Shown here in pieces: positions 1 through 5,564 of a stretch of DNA of 5,564 bases. The DNA is from Candidatus Krumholzibacteriia bacterium (GTDB lineage Bacteria; Krumholzibacteriota; Krumholzibacteriia; LZORAL124-64-63). The notes beneath the pieces are model-generated. The model was given only the letters and a program-made list of their open reading frames with translations. It was not told the DNA's origin and ran no database searches. The stretch covers positions 1-5,564 of the forward strand of contig JAQULN010000219.1 of the NCBI GenBank assembly GCA_028718575.1. Reading direction: 5' to 3'. A program made the translations under genes and the position numbers. Numbering within the stretch: the first letter of the stretch is position 1; every line of letters begins with the position of its first letter.

Positions 1-1
1 G

Positions 2-625
2 CGCGACCACGGCACCTGCACGGGCATGATTTGCGGCGGCCAGGTCACCTTGTTCTTCGAACTGATCAGCGCCGGTACGCCGGCGTATCTGTTCGGCGCC
101 GGGCACGTGGGCCGGGCCCTCGCCGCGTGCCTCGGTCCGCTCGGATTCGCGGTCACGTTCATCGACTGCCGGCTTGAGCAACTCGACGACCTGCCGGCGC
201 CGCACCTGCTCGCCGGTCCTGATTACGCGACGCTCCCCGCGTTGCCGGACCTCGCCGAAAGCTACGTCGTGATCGCCACCCACAGCCATGTCGGCGACGA
301 GCAGGTGCTCGTGCAGTTGCTGGCCGGCGGCGTGCGCCCCGCTTATCTCGGCGTCGTGGCCTCGCGGCGCAAGCGCGAGCAAATGCTCGCCGCGGTGCGC
401 GAGCGTCTGACGGCCTCTGCTGAGCCTGCAGCCGTGACCGCCGGCCAGGACCTCGGCTGGATCCACATCCCGGTCGGGCTTCACCTCGGCGGCAACTCGC
501 CGGCCGCGGTCGCCCTGTCGATCGCCGCCGAGATCCAGGCCTGCCGCCACGGCATCGCCGGCCACCTGCACATGCAAGATCGCGGCGCCGCCCGCGCCAG
601 CGGCGCCAGCCAGGACAAACCATGA
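2..625 (+). CDS. xdhC: XdhC-type molybdenum cofactor maturation factor for xanthine dehydrogenase (5' partial)
   Basis: XdhC proteins bind molybdenum cofactor, assist its terminal sulfuration and insert it into xanthine dehydrogenase in the cytoplasm; they are not part of the final enzyme. The visible 207 residues begin inside the end of the XdhC/CoxI N-terminal domain, with the family signature CTGMICGG (C at 17-19 and 32-34). A Rossmann-like XdhC C-terminal domain follows: the nucleotide-binding-type loop FGAGHVG (about 92-112), then VVIATHSHVGDEQ, then YLGVVASRRKR, then IHIPVGLHLGGNSP followed by AVALSIAAEI, all typical of the family. The ATG at 26 is not the start, because the frame is open to the left edge, conserved residues precede it and no ribosome site is seen. 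From family length (about 300 residues, from memory) roughly 100 residues are missing upstream. Its TGA overlaps the next ATG by 4 bases, implying co-translation with the enzyme it matures. A YqeB/CoxI-like paralogue is possible, but the direct linkage to xdhA and xdhB favours XdhC. Confidence 0.9.
   Translation, partial: RDHGTCTGMICGGQVTLFFELISAGTPAYLFGAGHVGRALAACLGPLGFAVTFIDCRLEQLDDLPAPHLLAGPDYATLPALPDLAESYVVIATHSHVGDEQVLVQLLAGGVRPAYLGVVASRRKREQMLAAVRERLTASAEPAAVTAGQDLGWIHIPVGLHLGGNSPAAVALSIAAEIQACRHGIAGHLHMQDRGAARASGASQDKP
612..615 (+). promoter_or_regulatory. Weak ribosome binding site for xdhA, with ATGA stop/start overlap
   Basis: AGGA lies 6 bases before the ATG at 622 and inside the end of xdhC. 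The ATG shares four bases with the xdhC stop (ATGA, 622-625). The weak site plus overlap suggests that xdhA is translated mainly by ribosomes finishing xdhC. Confidence 0.55.
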
Positions 626-2199
626 ACCCGCCCCGCCGCTTCCTGCTGAACGATCGTCCCGCCGCGCTCGAACCCGACGCCGGCGGCGCGGCGCTCGCCT
701 GGCTGCGATACCGGCACGGACTGGTCGGCACGAAGGAAGGCTGCGGCGAGGGCGAATGCGGCGCCTGCACGGTGCTGCTCGGCGAACCGGCGGCGGCTGC
801 GGACGCGCCGGACGCGGGCCGGGACGCCGCGCCGGGCGACGCACAGGCCGCGCCAGGTGCGCCGGCCGCGTCCGCCGGCGAGATCGCCGCAACGCCCGCC
901 GATGACGGGCCCGCGGCCGGTCACCTTGAGTATCGGGCGGTTGTTGCCTGCCTGCTGCCCGTCGCGGAACTGCCCGGCCGCCACCTGGTCACCATTGAAG
1001 GGCTCTCGCCTCCGGCCGGTCTCAACCCCATCCAGCAAGCGTTGGTCGACGCGGGCGCGCCGCAGTGCGGCTTCTGCTTTCCGGGCATCGTGATCTCGCT
1101 CACCGGTTTTTTCCTGACGAGCCGCGACCTTGCGCGCGACGACGCGATCGGCGCCCTCGACGGCAACATCTGTCGCTGCACCGGCTATACCGCGATCCTG
1201 CGCGCGGTCGACGAGCTGTGCCGCCGCTACGCGCCGCGTCTCGATGCGCGCCGCCCCCGCGTGGCGCAACTGGTGGATTGGGGCATCCTGCCGCCCCATT
1301 TCACGCAGGCGCCGGCGCGGTTGGCGGCGCTCGGCGAGACCGCCGCCGAGGCGGCCCCGACCCGCCGCGGGCAGCGGGTTCTATGCGGCGGCGGCACCGA
1401 TCTGCTCGTCCAACAGCCCGAGCTGATCGCCGAGCCGGAGCGAGCATCCGGCTTGGTCTATCTGTCGCGTCACCGCGAGTTGAGCGCGATCCGCCGGACC
1501 GGCGACTACCTGGTGATCGGCGGTGGCGTGACCATCGAGGCCCTGCGGCGGGACGCGGCGCTAGCCGCCCTGGTGCCGGTCGTCCCGGCCGCGATCGAGC
1601 GCTTCGCCTCGACCGTGGTCCGCAACCGGGCGACCGTGGCCGGCAACCTGGTCAACGCCTCGCCGATCGGCGACGTGACTGTGCTGCTGCTGGCTCTCGA
1701 CGCCGAGATCGTGCTGCGGGCCAAGGTCGGCCGCGGCCGCGAGCGCATCTTGCCGCTGGGCGAGTTCTACCTGGCCTACAAGACGCTCGCGCTGCGCGCG
1801 AACGAGGTTCTGACGGCCGTGCGCGTGCCGCTGGGCGTGGGCGGGGATCAGGTGTCGTTCGAGAAGATCTCGCAGCGGCGCTTCCTGGACATCGCCAGCG
1901 TCAATTCCGCCGCCCGCGTGCAACTGGCGCCCGGCGGCGAGATCGCGAGCGTCACGCTCGCGGTGGGCGGCGTGGCGCCGGTGCCGCTGCTGGCCCGCCG
2001 CACCATGCGCTTCTTGACCGGGCGGCGCCTGGACGCGGGCACGGTCCGCGAGGCCGCCACGGTACTCGACGGCGAGATCGCGCCGATCGACGACGTGCGC
2101 GGCACGGCGGCTTACAAGCGCGAGTTGGCGCGCCGCTGTCTGTTCGCCCACGCGCTGCGCGTCGCGCCCGATCAGGTGCGCTGCGAGGAGCTGGTATGA
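622..2199 (+). CDS. xdhA: Xanthine dehydrogenase small subunit: two [2Fe-2S] clusters fused to FAD domain
   Basis: This is the electron-transfer subunit (525 residues) of a cytoplasmic molybdenum hydroxylase. It carries electrons from the Mo centre through two Fe-S clusters to FAD, and then to NAD+ or another acceptor. Domains in order: a plant-ferredoxin-type [2Fe-2S] domain with ligands C41, C46, C49 and C110; a helical [2Fe-2S] domain with C149, C152, C184 and C186 (QCGFC and ICRCTGY); a linker at about 205-250; an FAD domain with GGGTDLLV (256-263) and VRNRATVAGNLVNASPIGD (333-351); and the C-terminal CODH-flavoprotein-type domain (about 410-525) with FLDIASVNSAARV and AAYKRELA. All eight cluster cysteines are present. 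R. capsulatus XdhA is about 462 residues; most of the extra length is an Ala/Pro-rich insert at 56-100. Phe153 replaces the usual Thr after the CGFC motif. The start at 622 is supported by the conserved N-terminal ferredoxin fold and the ATGA overlap with xdhC. In E. coli these domains are two proteins, XdhC (Fe-S) and XdhB (FAD), so symbols differ between species. Confidence 0.95.
   Translation: MNPPRRFLLNDRPAALEPDAGGAALAWLRYRHGLVGTKEGCGEGECGACTVLLGEPAAAADAPDAGRDAAPGDAQAAPGAPAASAGEIAATPADDGPAAGHLEYRAVVACLLPVAELPGRHLVTIEGLSPPAGLNPIQQALVDAGAPQCGFCFPGIVISLTGFFLTSRDLARDDAIGALDGNICRCTGYTAILRAVDELCRRYAPRLDARRPRVAQLVDWGILPPHFTQAPARLAALGETAAEAAPTRRGQRVLCGGGTDLLVQQPELIAEPERASGLVYLSRHRELSAIRRTGDYLVIGGGVTIEALRRDAALAALVPVVPAAIERFASTVVRNRATVAGNLVNASPIGDVTVLLLALDAEIVLRAKVGRGRERILPLGEFYLAYKTLALRANEVLTAVRVPLGVGGDQVSFEKISQRRFLDIASVNSAARVQLAPGGEIASVTLAVGGVAPVPLLARRTMRFLTGRRLDAGTVREAATVLDGEIAPIDDVRGTAAYKRELARRCLFAHALRVAPDQVRCEELV
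787..921 (+). other. Low-complexity Ala/Pro/Gly/Asp insert inside the first Fe-S domain of XdhA
   Basis: Residues 56-100 of XdhA consist of 20 Ala, 7 Pro, 6 Gly and 6 Asp out of 45, with no hydrophobic pattern. They sit between the third (C49) and fourth (C110) ligands of the plant-type [2Fe-2S] cluster. In bovine xanthine dehydrogenase these ligands (C51 and C73) are 22 residues apart; here they are 61 apart, so about 39 residues are added. The reading frame is intact and the conserved fold resumes at YRAVVACLLP. The insert is probably a flexible surface loop; its function is unknown. Confidence 0.8.
2185..2190 (+). promoter_or_regulatory. Ribosome binding site for xdhB, with ATGA stop/start overlap
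   Basis: GAGGAG stands 5 bases before the ATG at 2196, within the last codons of xdhA. The xdhA stop TGA (2197-2199) overlaps this ATG. It decides the start of xdhB: the same frame stays open far upstream inside xdhA, but only this ATG has a good site and directly precedes the conserved N-terminus of the family. Confidence 0.8.
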
Positions 2200-4508
2200 G
2201 CGGACCGAAGCACGGCGACCCCTATCTGCACGTGCGCGGCGAATCGGTCTTCGTCGACGACCTCGTGGCGCCGGCCGGCACGCTGCTGGCCGCCGTGCTC
2301 TCGTCGCCGGTTGCCCACGGCACGATCGTCCGACTCGATCCGACGCGCGCGCTGCGGGGCGCGGGCGTGGTGCGGGTGCTGACCGCGGCCGACGTCCCCG
2401 GCGAGAACCAGATCGGCCCGATCATGCCCGACGAACCGCTGCTGGCCGAGGGCGGCGTGCACCATGTCGGCCAGCCGGTCGCCGTGGTGTTGGCCGAGAG
2501 CGCGGCCGCGGCGCGCCGGGCCTTACGCGACATCGACCTCGTGATCGACCCTCTGCCGGCCGTCTTCGACGCCCGCGCGGCCGCGGCGCGCGGCTTGCTG
2601 CTGCAGCCTGCGCGCACGCTCGCCATCGGCGACGTCGACGCGGCCTGGCCCAACTGCCAGGTCGTGGTCGCGGGCCGCGTCCGAACCGGCGCCCAAGAAC
2701 ACTTCTACCTCGAGACCCAGGCCGCCCTGGCGATCCCGGCCGAGGACGGCACCTTGCGCGTGCACTCGTCGACCCAGTCGCCGACCGGCGTGCAGCGACA
2801 AGCGGCGCGGGTGCTCGGCGTGCCCATGCACGCCGTCGAGGTGGACGTGCGCCGGCTGGGCGGCGCCTTCGGCGGCAAGGAGGATCAAGCCACGGCCTGG
2901 GCGGTCATTTGCGCGCTCGGCGCGCGGCTCACCGGGCGCGCCGTGAAACTGGTGCTCGGTCGCGCCGAGGACATGGTCATGACCGGCAAGCGGCACCCTT
3001 ACGAGGCCGACTTCAAGCTCGGCCTCGACGGCGACGGCCGCTTCCTCGCCTACGAGGTCACCCTGTACCAGAACGCCGGTTCGGCGGCCGACCTTTCGCC
3101 GGCCGTGCTCGAGCGCTCGCTCTTTCACGCGACCGGCAGCTACGACATCCCCCATGTGCGCGTCACCGGCATGAGCTGCCGCACCAATCTGCCGCCGTTC
3201 ACGGCGTTCCGCGGCTTCGGCGGACCGCAGGCCATGGTCGTGATCGAGGCGGCGATCGATCTGGCCGCGCGCCGCCTCGGACAGCCCCGCCACGAGCTGC
3301 AGCGCCGCAATCTGCTCACGCCGGACGCGGTCTTTCCCTACGGCATGACGGCCGAGCACTGCCGCGCCGCCGCGTGCTGGGACGCGGTCGACCGCGCCCA
3401 CGGCATCGCCGCCGCCGCCGCGCGCGCGGCCGCGCACAACCACGCTGATTGCGCCACCAAGCGGGGCCTCGCGGTGATGCCGGTATGTTTCGGCATCTCG
3501 TTCACCAACACCATGCTGAACCAGGCCGGCGCGCTCGTGCACGTGTACACCGATGGCAGCGTGGGCCTGTCGACGGGCGCGGTCGAAATGGGCCAGGGCG
3601 TCGGTATCAAGCTGCGCAAGATCGTGGCGCACACGCTCGGGATCGACCTCGCCCGCGTGCGCCTGGACACCGCCAACACGAGCCGCGTCGCGAACACGTC
3701 GCCGACCGCGGCCAGCACCGGCGCCGACCTCAACGGCATGGCGGCGCGGCAGGCCTGCCTGCAGATCCTGGTGCGGCTGCGCACCGTGGCCGCCGAACTG
3801 CTCGGCGCCGGCGAGCCCGACCGGCTGACCATCGCCGGCGAACGCGTCCAAGACGGCGGCCGGGCAACCCGCCTGGCCTGGGACGAACTGGTGCAGACAG
3901 CGTACCGCAAACGCGTGAGCCTGTCGGCGCACGCGCACTACGCGACGCCGCGGCTGAACTTCGATCACGCGACCGGCAAGGGCCGTCCCTTCGCGTACCA
4001 CGTCTACGGCGCGGCGCTCGTCGAAGCCACGGTCGACTGCCTGCGCGGCACGGCGACCGTCGATCGGGTCAGCCTGGTGCACGACGGCGGTAAGAGCCTC
4101 GATCCAGCCACCGACCGCGGTCAGATCGAAGGCGGACTGGCGCAGGGCCTGGGCTGGATGCTGCTCGAGGAAGCGACCTACGACGACCAGGGCCGCTTGC
4201 GGCAGGACACCGCCGGCAAGTACAAGGTCCCCGATATTCGCTTCGGCCCGGCCGAGCTGAACATCGAGTTCCTGCCCGACGCCGGCAACCCGGAGGCCGT
4301 GCTCGCCTCGAAGGCCGTCGGCGAGCCGCCCTTCATGTACGGCATCGGCGCCTACTTCGCCGTGCTCGACGCCGTGCGCGCGGCCGCTGCTGCCGATCGC
4401 GACGTGTGCGACGGCGAGTACATCACACCGCTGACACCCGAGCGCCTCATGCGGCTGTTGACCGCAGGAGCGCGGGGCGCGCGGCAGCCGAAGGAGGATA
4501 CGCCATGA
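2196..4508 (+). CDS. xdhB: Xanthine dehydrogenase large subunit, molybdopterin-binding catalytic subunit
   Basis: This catalytic subunit (770 residues; R. capsulatus XdhB is about 777) hydroxylates hypoxanthine/xanthine using water and hands the electrons to XdhA. The N-terminal hammerhead domain (about 11-125, HVRGESVFVDDL and VGQPVAVVLAES) is followed by the Mo-cofactor domains (about 160-750). Signature segments are GAQEHFYLE (165-173), GGAFGGKED (222-230), TGKRHPYEADF (263-273), TAFRGFGGPQ (336-345), FGISFT (432-437), LNQAGALVHVYTDGSV (441-456), EMGQG (464-468), NTSPTAAS (500-507) and KAVGEPPF (706-713). Aligned by spacing to bovine and R. capsulatus enzymes, Q194 (Mo apical ligand side), E229, R307 (substrate contacts), F341 and F436 (the two stacking phenylalanines) and E710 (general base) are all conserved. 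E229 with R307 is the xanthine dehydrogenase pattern, which aldehyde oxidases usually lack. No selenocysteine codon occurs in frame. It overlaps both neighbours by 4 bases. The true substrate could be a related purine or N-heterocycle. Confidence 0.95.
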   Translation: MSGPKHGDPYLHVRGESVFVDDLVAPAGTLLAAVLSSPVAHGTIVRLDPTRALRGAGVVRVLTAADVPGENQIGPIMPDEPLLAEGGVHHVGQPVAVVLAESAAAARRALRDIDLVIDPLPAVFDARAAAARGLLLQPARTLAIGDVDAAWPNCQVVVAGRVRTGAQEHFYLETQAALAIPAEDGTLRVHSSTQSPTGVQRQAARVLGVPMHAVEVDVRRLGGAFGGKEDQATAWAVICALGARLTGRAVKLVLGRAEDMVMTGKRHPYEADFKLGLDGDGRFLAYEVTLYQNAGSAADLSPAVLERSLFHATGSYDIPHVRVTGMSCRTNLPPFTAFRGFGGPQAMVVIEAAIDLAARRLGQPRHELQRRNLLTPDAVFPYGMTAEHCRAAACWDAVDRAHGIAAAAARAAAHNHADCATKRGLAVMPVCFGISFTNTMLNQAGALVHVYTDGSVGLSTGAVEMGQGVGIKLRKIVAHTLGIDLARVRLDTANTSRVANTSPTAASTGADLNGMAARQACLQILVRLRTVAAELLGAGEPDRLTIAGERVQDGGRATRLAWDELVQTAYRKRVSLSAHAHYATPRLNFDHATGKGRPFAYHVYGAALVEATVDCLRGTATVDRVSLVHDGGKSLDPATDRGQIEGGLAQGLGWMLLEEATYDDQGRLRQDTAGKYKVPDIRFGPAELNIEFLPDAGNPEAVLASKAVGEPPFMYGIGAYFAVLDAVRAAAAADRDVCDGEYITPLTPERLMRLLTAGARGARQPKEDTP
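3408..3434 (+). repeat. Short GCC/GCG-rich tract coding an alanine run in XdhB
   Basis: Four GCC codons in a row and then GCG encode A405-A409. After R410, A411-A413 follow. The tract lies between the conserved Mo-domain segments (after NLLTPDAVFPYGM and before FGISFT), where family members vary in length and sequence. It is probably a harmless simple-sequence expansion in a helical linker that could drift in length. Confidence 0.6.
4491..4498 (+). promoter_or_regulatory. Strong ribosome binding site for the ygeY-like gene
   Basis: AAGGAGGA contains the full GGAGG core (4493-4497) 7 bases before the ATG at 4505. This is the strongest such site in the window, so the hydrolase may be translated independently of, and more strongly than, the genes before it, despite its ATGA overlap with the xdhB stop. 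Confidence 0.85.
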
Positions 4509-5564
4509 GTCTTGCCCGCCAGGTGCTCGCACTTGCCGAGAAGTACCGCCACCAGACCGCTGACAACCTCTCGCGCCTGGTGCAGATCCCGTCGCTCAGC
4601 GGCCAAGAGGAAGCGGTGAACGCCGAGCTGGGCCGGCAGATGCGGCAGGCCGGCTTCGACAAGGTCACAACCGATCCCCTCGGCAACGTGATCGGCCGTC
4701 TCGGCCGCGGGCCGCGCCTGCTGGCGATCGACGCGCACATGGACACGGTCGACGTCGGCAACCGCGCCAACTGGAGCTTCGACCCGTTCTGCGGCGAGGT
4801 GCGCGACGGCTGGCTCCTCGGCCGGGGCGCGGTCGACCAGAAGGGCGGCGCGGCGGCGTTCGTGACCGCGGGCCGTATCGTCAAGGAACTGGGCCTGGGC
4901 GATCGCCTGACGCTGCTCTGCACCGGCACGGTCATGGAGGAAGACTGCGACGGTCTCTGCTGGAAATACCTCATCGAGGAAGGCGGCCTGCGGCCAGAGC
5001 TGGTGATCTCGACCGAGCCCACGAGTCTTAACCTGTACCGCGGCCAGCGCGGGCGTATGGAGATCGGCGTCGACTTCCACGGTGTGTCAGCGCACGGATC
5101 GGCGCCCGAACGCGGGCGCAACGCGATCTACCCGGCCGCGCGCACGTGCCTGGCGATCGAGAAGCTGCATCCGCGCCTGGCCGACGACACGTTCCTCGGC
5201 AAGGGCAGCATCACGGTGACCGAGTTCCGCTCCGGCGGCCCGTCGCTCTGCGCGGTGGCCGACGCGGCGCATCTGCACCTGGACCGGCGCCTGACCGCGG
5301 GCGAGACGTGTGAATCGGCGCTGGCGGAGATCCGCGCGCTGCTCGACGACCCGACGGCCGAGGTCCGCGTGCTCGAGTACGAGGGCCTGGCCTACACGGG
5401 CTTGCGCTTCGGGATGCAGAAGTACTTCCCGACCTGGACGATCCCCGAGAGCCACCCGGCGGTGCAGGCGGGCGTGGCCGTCTATACGGAGCTGTTCGGC
5501 GCACCGCCGTTGATCGACCGCTGGACCTTCTCGACCAACGGCGTGGCCATCAACGGCAGATCGG
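4505..5564 (+). CDS. ygeY: YgeY-like M20-type zinc amidohydrolase (3' partial)
   Basis: This is a cytoplasmic binuclear-metal hydrolase of the M20/ArgE/DapE superfamily, expected to cleave an amide bond in a small substrate. 353 residues are visible and the frame is still open at the right edge; about 45-50 residues are missing judging from E. coli YgeY (about 403, from memory). Metal-site residues by family pattern are H78 and D80 (DAHMDTV), bridging D111 (GRGAVDQKGG), catalytic base E145, ligand E146, and E171 (STEPT); the last His ligand should lie beyond the window. The lid/dimerisation domain starts near YRGQRGRMEI (178-187), with HGSAPERGRNAI (197-208) and CAVADAAHLHLDRRLT (249-264). 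The stretch MEEDCDGLCW (144-153), KYFPTW (306-311) and DRWTFSTNGV (338-347) match YgeY closely as I remember it and separate it from ArgE and DapE. The family is often labelled 'selenium metabolism hydrolase'. In E. coli the gene belongs to the xdhD/ssnA/ygfK purine cluster, so its place after xdhB is meaningful. The exact substrate is not shown by the sequence. Confidence 0.9.
   Translation, partial: MSLARQVLALAEKYRHQTADNLSRLVQIPSLSGQEEAVNAELGRQMRQAGFDKVTTDPLGNVIGRLGRGPRLLAIDAHMDTVDVGNRANWSFDPFCGEVRDGWLLGRGAVDQKGGAAAFVTAGRIVKELGLGDRLTLLCTGTVMEEDCDGLCWKYLIEEGGLRPELVISTEPTSLNLYRGQRGRMEIGVDFHGVSAHGSAPERGRNAIYPAARTCLAIEKLHPRLADDTFLGKGSITVTEFRSGGPSLCAVADAAHLHLDRRLTAGETCESALAEIRALLDDPTAEVRVLEYEGLAYTGLRFGMQKYFPTWTIPESHPAVQAGVAVYTELFGAPPLIDRWTFSTNGVAINGRS

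Noticed and set aside
26..28. ATG at 26 as the start of the first gene
   Set aside because: The frame is open to the window edge. The residues before it (DHGTCTG) belong to the conserved XdhC signature and there is no Shine-Dalgarno sequence, so this Met is internal.
481..1299. Minus-strand open frames opposite xdhC and xdhA (also 1561-2151)
   Set aside because: They show low-complexity Arg/Ala/Gly composition, no motif and no ribosome site, and overlap genes whose function is clear.
1065..2195. An in-frame open extension of about 377 residues upstream of xdhB, as if XdhB began at 1065
   Set aside because: The extension is Arg/Pro/Gly-rich shadow coding that overlaps the well-conserved xdhA in another frame. 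XdhB family similarity begins only after 2196, where a GAGGAG site and the ATGA overlap lie.
622..2199. CO dehydrogenase (CoxS/CoxM/CoxL) or aldehyde oxidase as an alternative identity
   Set aside because: CoxS and CoxM are separate proteins, and CoxL carries a characteristic Cys-containing loop near the Mo site (AYRCSFR type). Here the Fe-S and FAD domains are fused, and the Mo subunit has the E229/R307 xanthine pattern and TAFRGFGGPQ.
3408..3434. GCC tract as a phase-variable switch
   Set aside because: The repeat unit is three bases, so length change would only add or remove alanines and would not shift the frame.
2523..4532. A 669-codon open frame on the minus strand
   Set aside because: It is antisense to xdhB with no recognisable domain. 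Long antisense open frames are expected opposite high-GC coding DNA, because codon bias at the third position removes stop codons.
4352..5455. Minus-strand open frames opposite the 3' end of xdhB and the ygeY-like gene
   Set aside because: They are shadows of a plus-strand M20 hydrolase whose metal-site motifs are all in frame from 4505 to the right edge.
2..5564. Promoter, terminator, riboswitch (for example Mo-cofactor or purine), tRNA, CRISPR or insertion sequence
   Set aside because: There is no noncoding gap at all between genes, and I saw no convincing hairpin-plus-T tract, direct-repeat array or terminal inverted repeats. The operon promoter must be upstream of the window.

Overview
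This window is a densely packed, GC-rich (about 70% by eye) stretch of bacterial DNA. All four genes lie on the + strand and read as one operon for oxidative purine breakdown. Each of the three gene junctions is a 4-base ATGA overlap, so there is no intergenic space. I see no room for a promoter, terminator, RNA gene or mobile element.

Layout. (1) Positions 2-625: the C-terminal two thirds or so of an XdhC-type maturation factor, whose start lies upstream of the window. (2) 622-2199: the XdhA-type subunit of a xanthine dehydrogenase, carrying two [2Fe-2S] clusters fused to an FAD domain. It has an unusual Ala/Pro/Gly/Asp-rich insert in the first cluster's loop. (3) 2196-4508: the XdhB-type molybdopterin catalytic subunit, in which every hallmark xanthine dehydrogenase active-site residue I could align is present. 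(4) 4505-5564: a zinc-dependent M20-type amidohydrolase very similar to E. coli YgeY, running off the right edge.

How they work together. XdhC should mature and load the sulfurated molybdenum cofactor into XdhB. XdhB hydroxylates the purine (probably hypoxanthine/xanthine to urate), and electrons pass through the two Fe-S clusters of XdhA to FAD and then to an acceptor, probably NAD+. The YgeY homologue is the most informative neighbour. In E. coli, ygeY sits in the ygeW-ygeX-ygeY-hyuA-ygfK-ssnA-ygfM-xdhD cluster, which recent gut-bacterial genetics tied to uricase-independent purine/urate degradation. The window may therefore be the front end of such a pathway, with its remaining genes downstream. 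That is an inference from gene content, not something the window proves.

Organism. The sequence suggests a high-GC bacterium with good Shine-Dalgarno use. The two-subunit architecture (Fe-S/FAD fusion plus separate Mo subunit) is the Rhodobacter capsulatus type. Some segments read, from memory, more like homologues outside the classical Proteobacteria (for example the XdhB start with HVRGES and the XdhA stretch LNPIQQAL). I cannot assign a phylum.
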